Source: Rhodospirillales bacterium (GTDB lineage: Bacteria > Pseudomonadota > Alphaproteobacteria > JAREAF01). From it: a stretch of 14,962 nt of DNA. This document shows, piece after piece, positions 14,007 to 14,962 of this stretch (positions are counted from its first letter, which is position 1; every line of letters starts with the position of its first letter). A model generated the notes under the pieces. It searched no databases and was not told the DNA's origin. It saw only the letters and a list, made by a program, of their open reading frames with translations. Made by a program: the position numbers and the translations under genes. The stretch is taken from the NCBI GenBank assembly GCA_029240475.1, contig JAREAF010000019.1, positions 1-14,962 of the forward strand, given 5' to 3'.

Positions 14007-14216
14007 CTACTGCTGGACCAGGCTTTGCCGAACGCAGGCGATGCAGTGGCGGAAGGCGTCAGAGCCGAATTCGTAGCCGCGCCGGCCGCACTCGTCGTGC
14101 GCCCGGACCATCGCGTCGTCCACCATCCCGGTGGCCGCGAGTCCGCTAAAACCTCCGTCGAGACCGATCTCCGCGCATCCGGTCAGCAACAGGGCCAGCA
14201 CCACGCCCCTGGCCAT
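14007..14216 (-). CDS. Small cysteine-containing lipoprotein
   Basis: A 69-residue protein. A very short signal ends in the lipobox LLTG-C14 (MARGVVLALLLTGC), so the mature protein of about 56 residues should be lipid-anchored. Asp is absent at +2 (Ala follows), which predicts outer-membrane sorting by the classical rule. The mature part carries three further cysteines, C43 (DECGRRGY) and the CxxC pair C58/C61 (HCIACVRQ). The block C-x4-Y-x-F-G-S-D-A-F-x-x-C resembles a motif seen in many small alphaproteobacterial secreted proteins of unknown role. I chose ATG 14216 because GAAGGGAGGG lies just upstream. The more distal in-frame ATG 14258 would bury the signal peptide 14 residues inside. Confidence 0.7.
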   Translation of the reverse strand: MARGVVLALLLTGCAEIGLDGGFSGLAATGMVDDAMVRAHDECGRRGYEFGSDAFRHCIACVRQSLVQQ

Positions 14217-14372
14217 GCAACCCTCCCTTCGCGCCGATAGACCCGGCATCTTTTTCAACTCGGCGTTGGGCTGTCCTGTTCCAGTCAGCTTGTGAGGCTC
14301 TCTTGAGCGATGGCCTATTCCGCTTCTCTCATCATGTTGGGCGGCGGTCTCGACAGCGAAACTCCGCGCAGC

Positions 14373-14690
14373 TCAGCGGTTCAGCTTGTCGTACTCGCGG
14401 CCCAGCCGGTCCCAGTTCTTGTCCCATTTCTTGTCGAGGTGGTCCCAATCGATGTCATATCCCTGACTTTCAAGCTCGAGCCCAAGGACGCCGAAATGCG
14501 CGACCTCATCGACGGACGAATAGAAGTCATCTTCGCTTTCGATGCCCTTGATGTTGCTTTTGTCATCTCTGGCAATGTCGTTCACTGTCTTGTGGCCGCG
14601 CCCTTCGCCGCCTCGGCCGGAGTCCGCGTAAGCGGGTGCGATGAGCACTGTCATTGCAGTTGCTGTGAGAAGTACGAGCAATGTGCGCAT
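14373..14690 (-). CDS. Small secreted protein with repeated aromatic-Asp pairs
   Basis: A 105-residue protein. The signal peptide is residues 1-22 (MRTLLVLLTATAMTVLIAP, cleavage after A20-Y21-A22). The mature N-terminus is a flexible Gly/Arg/Ser stretch, then an acidic segment (ESEDDFYSSVDEV), then a charged C-terminal helix. In that last part aromatic residues are each followed by Asp: Y78-D79, W82-D83, W89-D90, W93-D94 and Y100-D101. Hydrophobic positions 82, 85, 89, 93, 96, 100 and 103 are spaced 3-4 apart, giving an amphipathic helix. ATG 14690 has GGAGGG 7 nt upstream. I do not recognise the family. Export to the periplasm is well supported; function is unknown. It is separated from the lipoprotein gene by 156 nt, so a separate transcript is possible. 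Confidence 0.7.
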   Translation of the reverse strand: MRTLLVLLTATAMTVLIAPAYADSGRGGEGRGHKTVNDIARDDKSNIKGIESEDDFYSSVDEVAHFGVLGLELESQGYDIDWDHLDKKWDKNWDRLGREYDKLNR

Positions 14691-14821
14691 GTCAGCCCTC
14701 CAACCCCTTGTGGATGAACTGTCAGGGTAGCTTTGCGCCGTCAGCCGCCGGATATGGGCTTTGGAAGAGCGGCCACGGCGCTTAGGTGGTGTACCTCCAC
14801 GTGTGACTTATATGAGCAACG

Positions 14822-14857
14822 CGCGCGGGAGCTGTTGCGCGGGCCCGCGCGGCTTTT
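14822..14857 (+). terminator. GC palindrome with short T run, orphan terminator-like element
   Basis: CGCGCGGG (14822-14829) can pair with CCCGCGCG (14844-14851), followed by GC and TTTT (14854-14857). The right part is also the perfect 14-nt palindrome GCGCGGGCCCGCGC (14837-14850). No + strand gene lies upstream of it, and the nearest gene (14373-14690) runs the other way. The region 14691-14962 otherwise holds no reading frame I would support. Confidence 0.4.
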
Positions 14858-14962
14858 GAATACGGATCGACTTCCTTGCGCCTAACTGCACGTTCACGTG
14901 GCTGACGCAAGATTCTCAAAAGCAGAAATTCTGAGATCAGCGCTTTCGTACCGATCCGAGCT

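Noticed and set aside
14914..14936. TCTCA/TGAGA inverted repeat near the right edge
   Set aside because: Five-base arms with a 13-nt spacer are common by chance and no gene context supports it.
1..14962. Search for tRNA, rRNA, CRISPR repeats, insertion-sequence ends and phage genes
   Set aside because: No cloverleaf with a GTTC-type arm, no regularly spaced repeats, no transposase or integrase motifs, and no target-site duplications were found by eye.

Overview
The window is GC-rich, densely packed chromosomal DNA from an alphaproteobacterium. A member of Hyphomicrobiales (Rhizobiales) or a close relative fits best. I infer this from a short DUF1127 protein, a TIGR02587/TIGR02588 membrane protein pair, an FDH-like zinc dehydrogenase coupled to a small membrane protein, and a large Opp/Dpp-type ABC operon with GTG starts and 4-nt overlaps. 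I see no phage, insertion sequence, tRNA, rRNA or CRISPR array.

Left part (1-3454, + strand): the 3' end of coaD, a DUF1127 protein, a secreted protein with a low-complexity tail that ends at a good intrinsic terminator, then a two-gene unit of an MDR-type zinc dehydrogenase and a small membrane protein.

Middle left (3476-5158, - strand): a two-helix membrane protein and the TIGR02587/TIGR02588 pair, both families of unknown function.

Centre (5279-12713, - strand): one long operon read leftward. It encodes a periplasmic substrate-binding protein, two permeases, a fused double ATPase, an amidase-signature hydrolase and an RpiR-type regulator. After the binding-protein gene every junction overlaps by 4 or 14 nt, so the transporter, enzyme and regulator are very probably made together. 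A hairpin separates the binding-protein gene from the first permease gene.

Divergent to this operon (12951-13895, + strand) is a signal-peptide-bearing hydrolase of the 'cyclase' family with an altered metal-site motif. The shared promoter region (12714-12950) holds an inverted repeat, 12783-12830, that overlaps a candidate promoter of the ABC operon and could be the RpiR operator. I read the locus as one uptake-and-degradation system: a periplasmic hydrolase may act first, the ABC transporter imports an amide or peptide-like compound, and the cytoplasmic amidase cleaves it under control of an unusual RpiR protein. The substrate cannot be read from the sequence.

Right part (13896-14962): a small Cys-containing lipoprotein and a small secreted protein with repeated aromatic-Asp pairs, both on the - strand, then about 270 bp with no recognisable gene but a strong GC palindrome.
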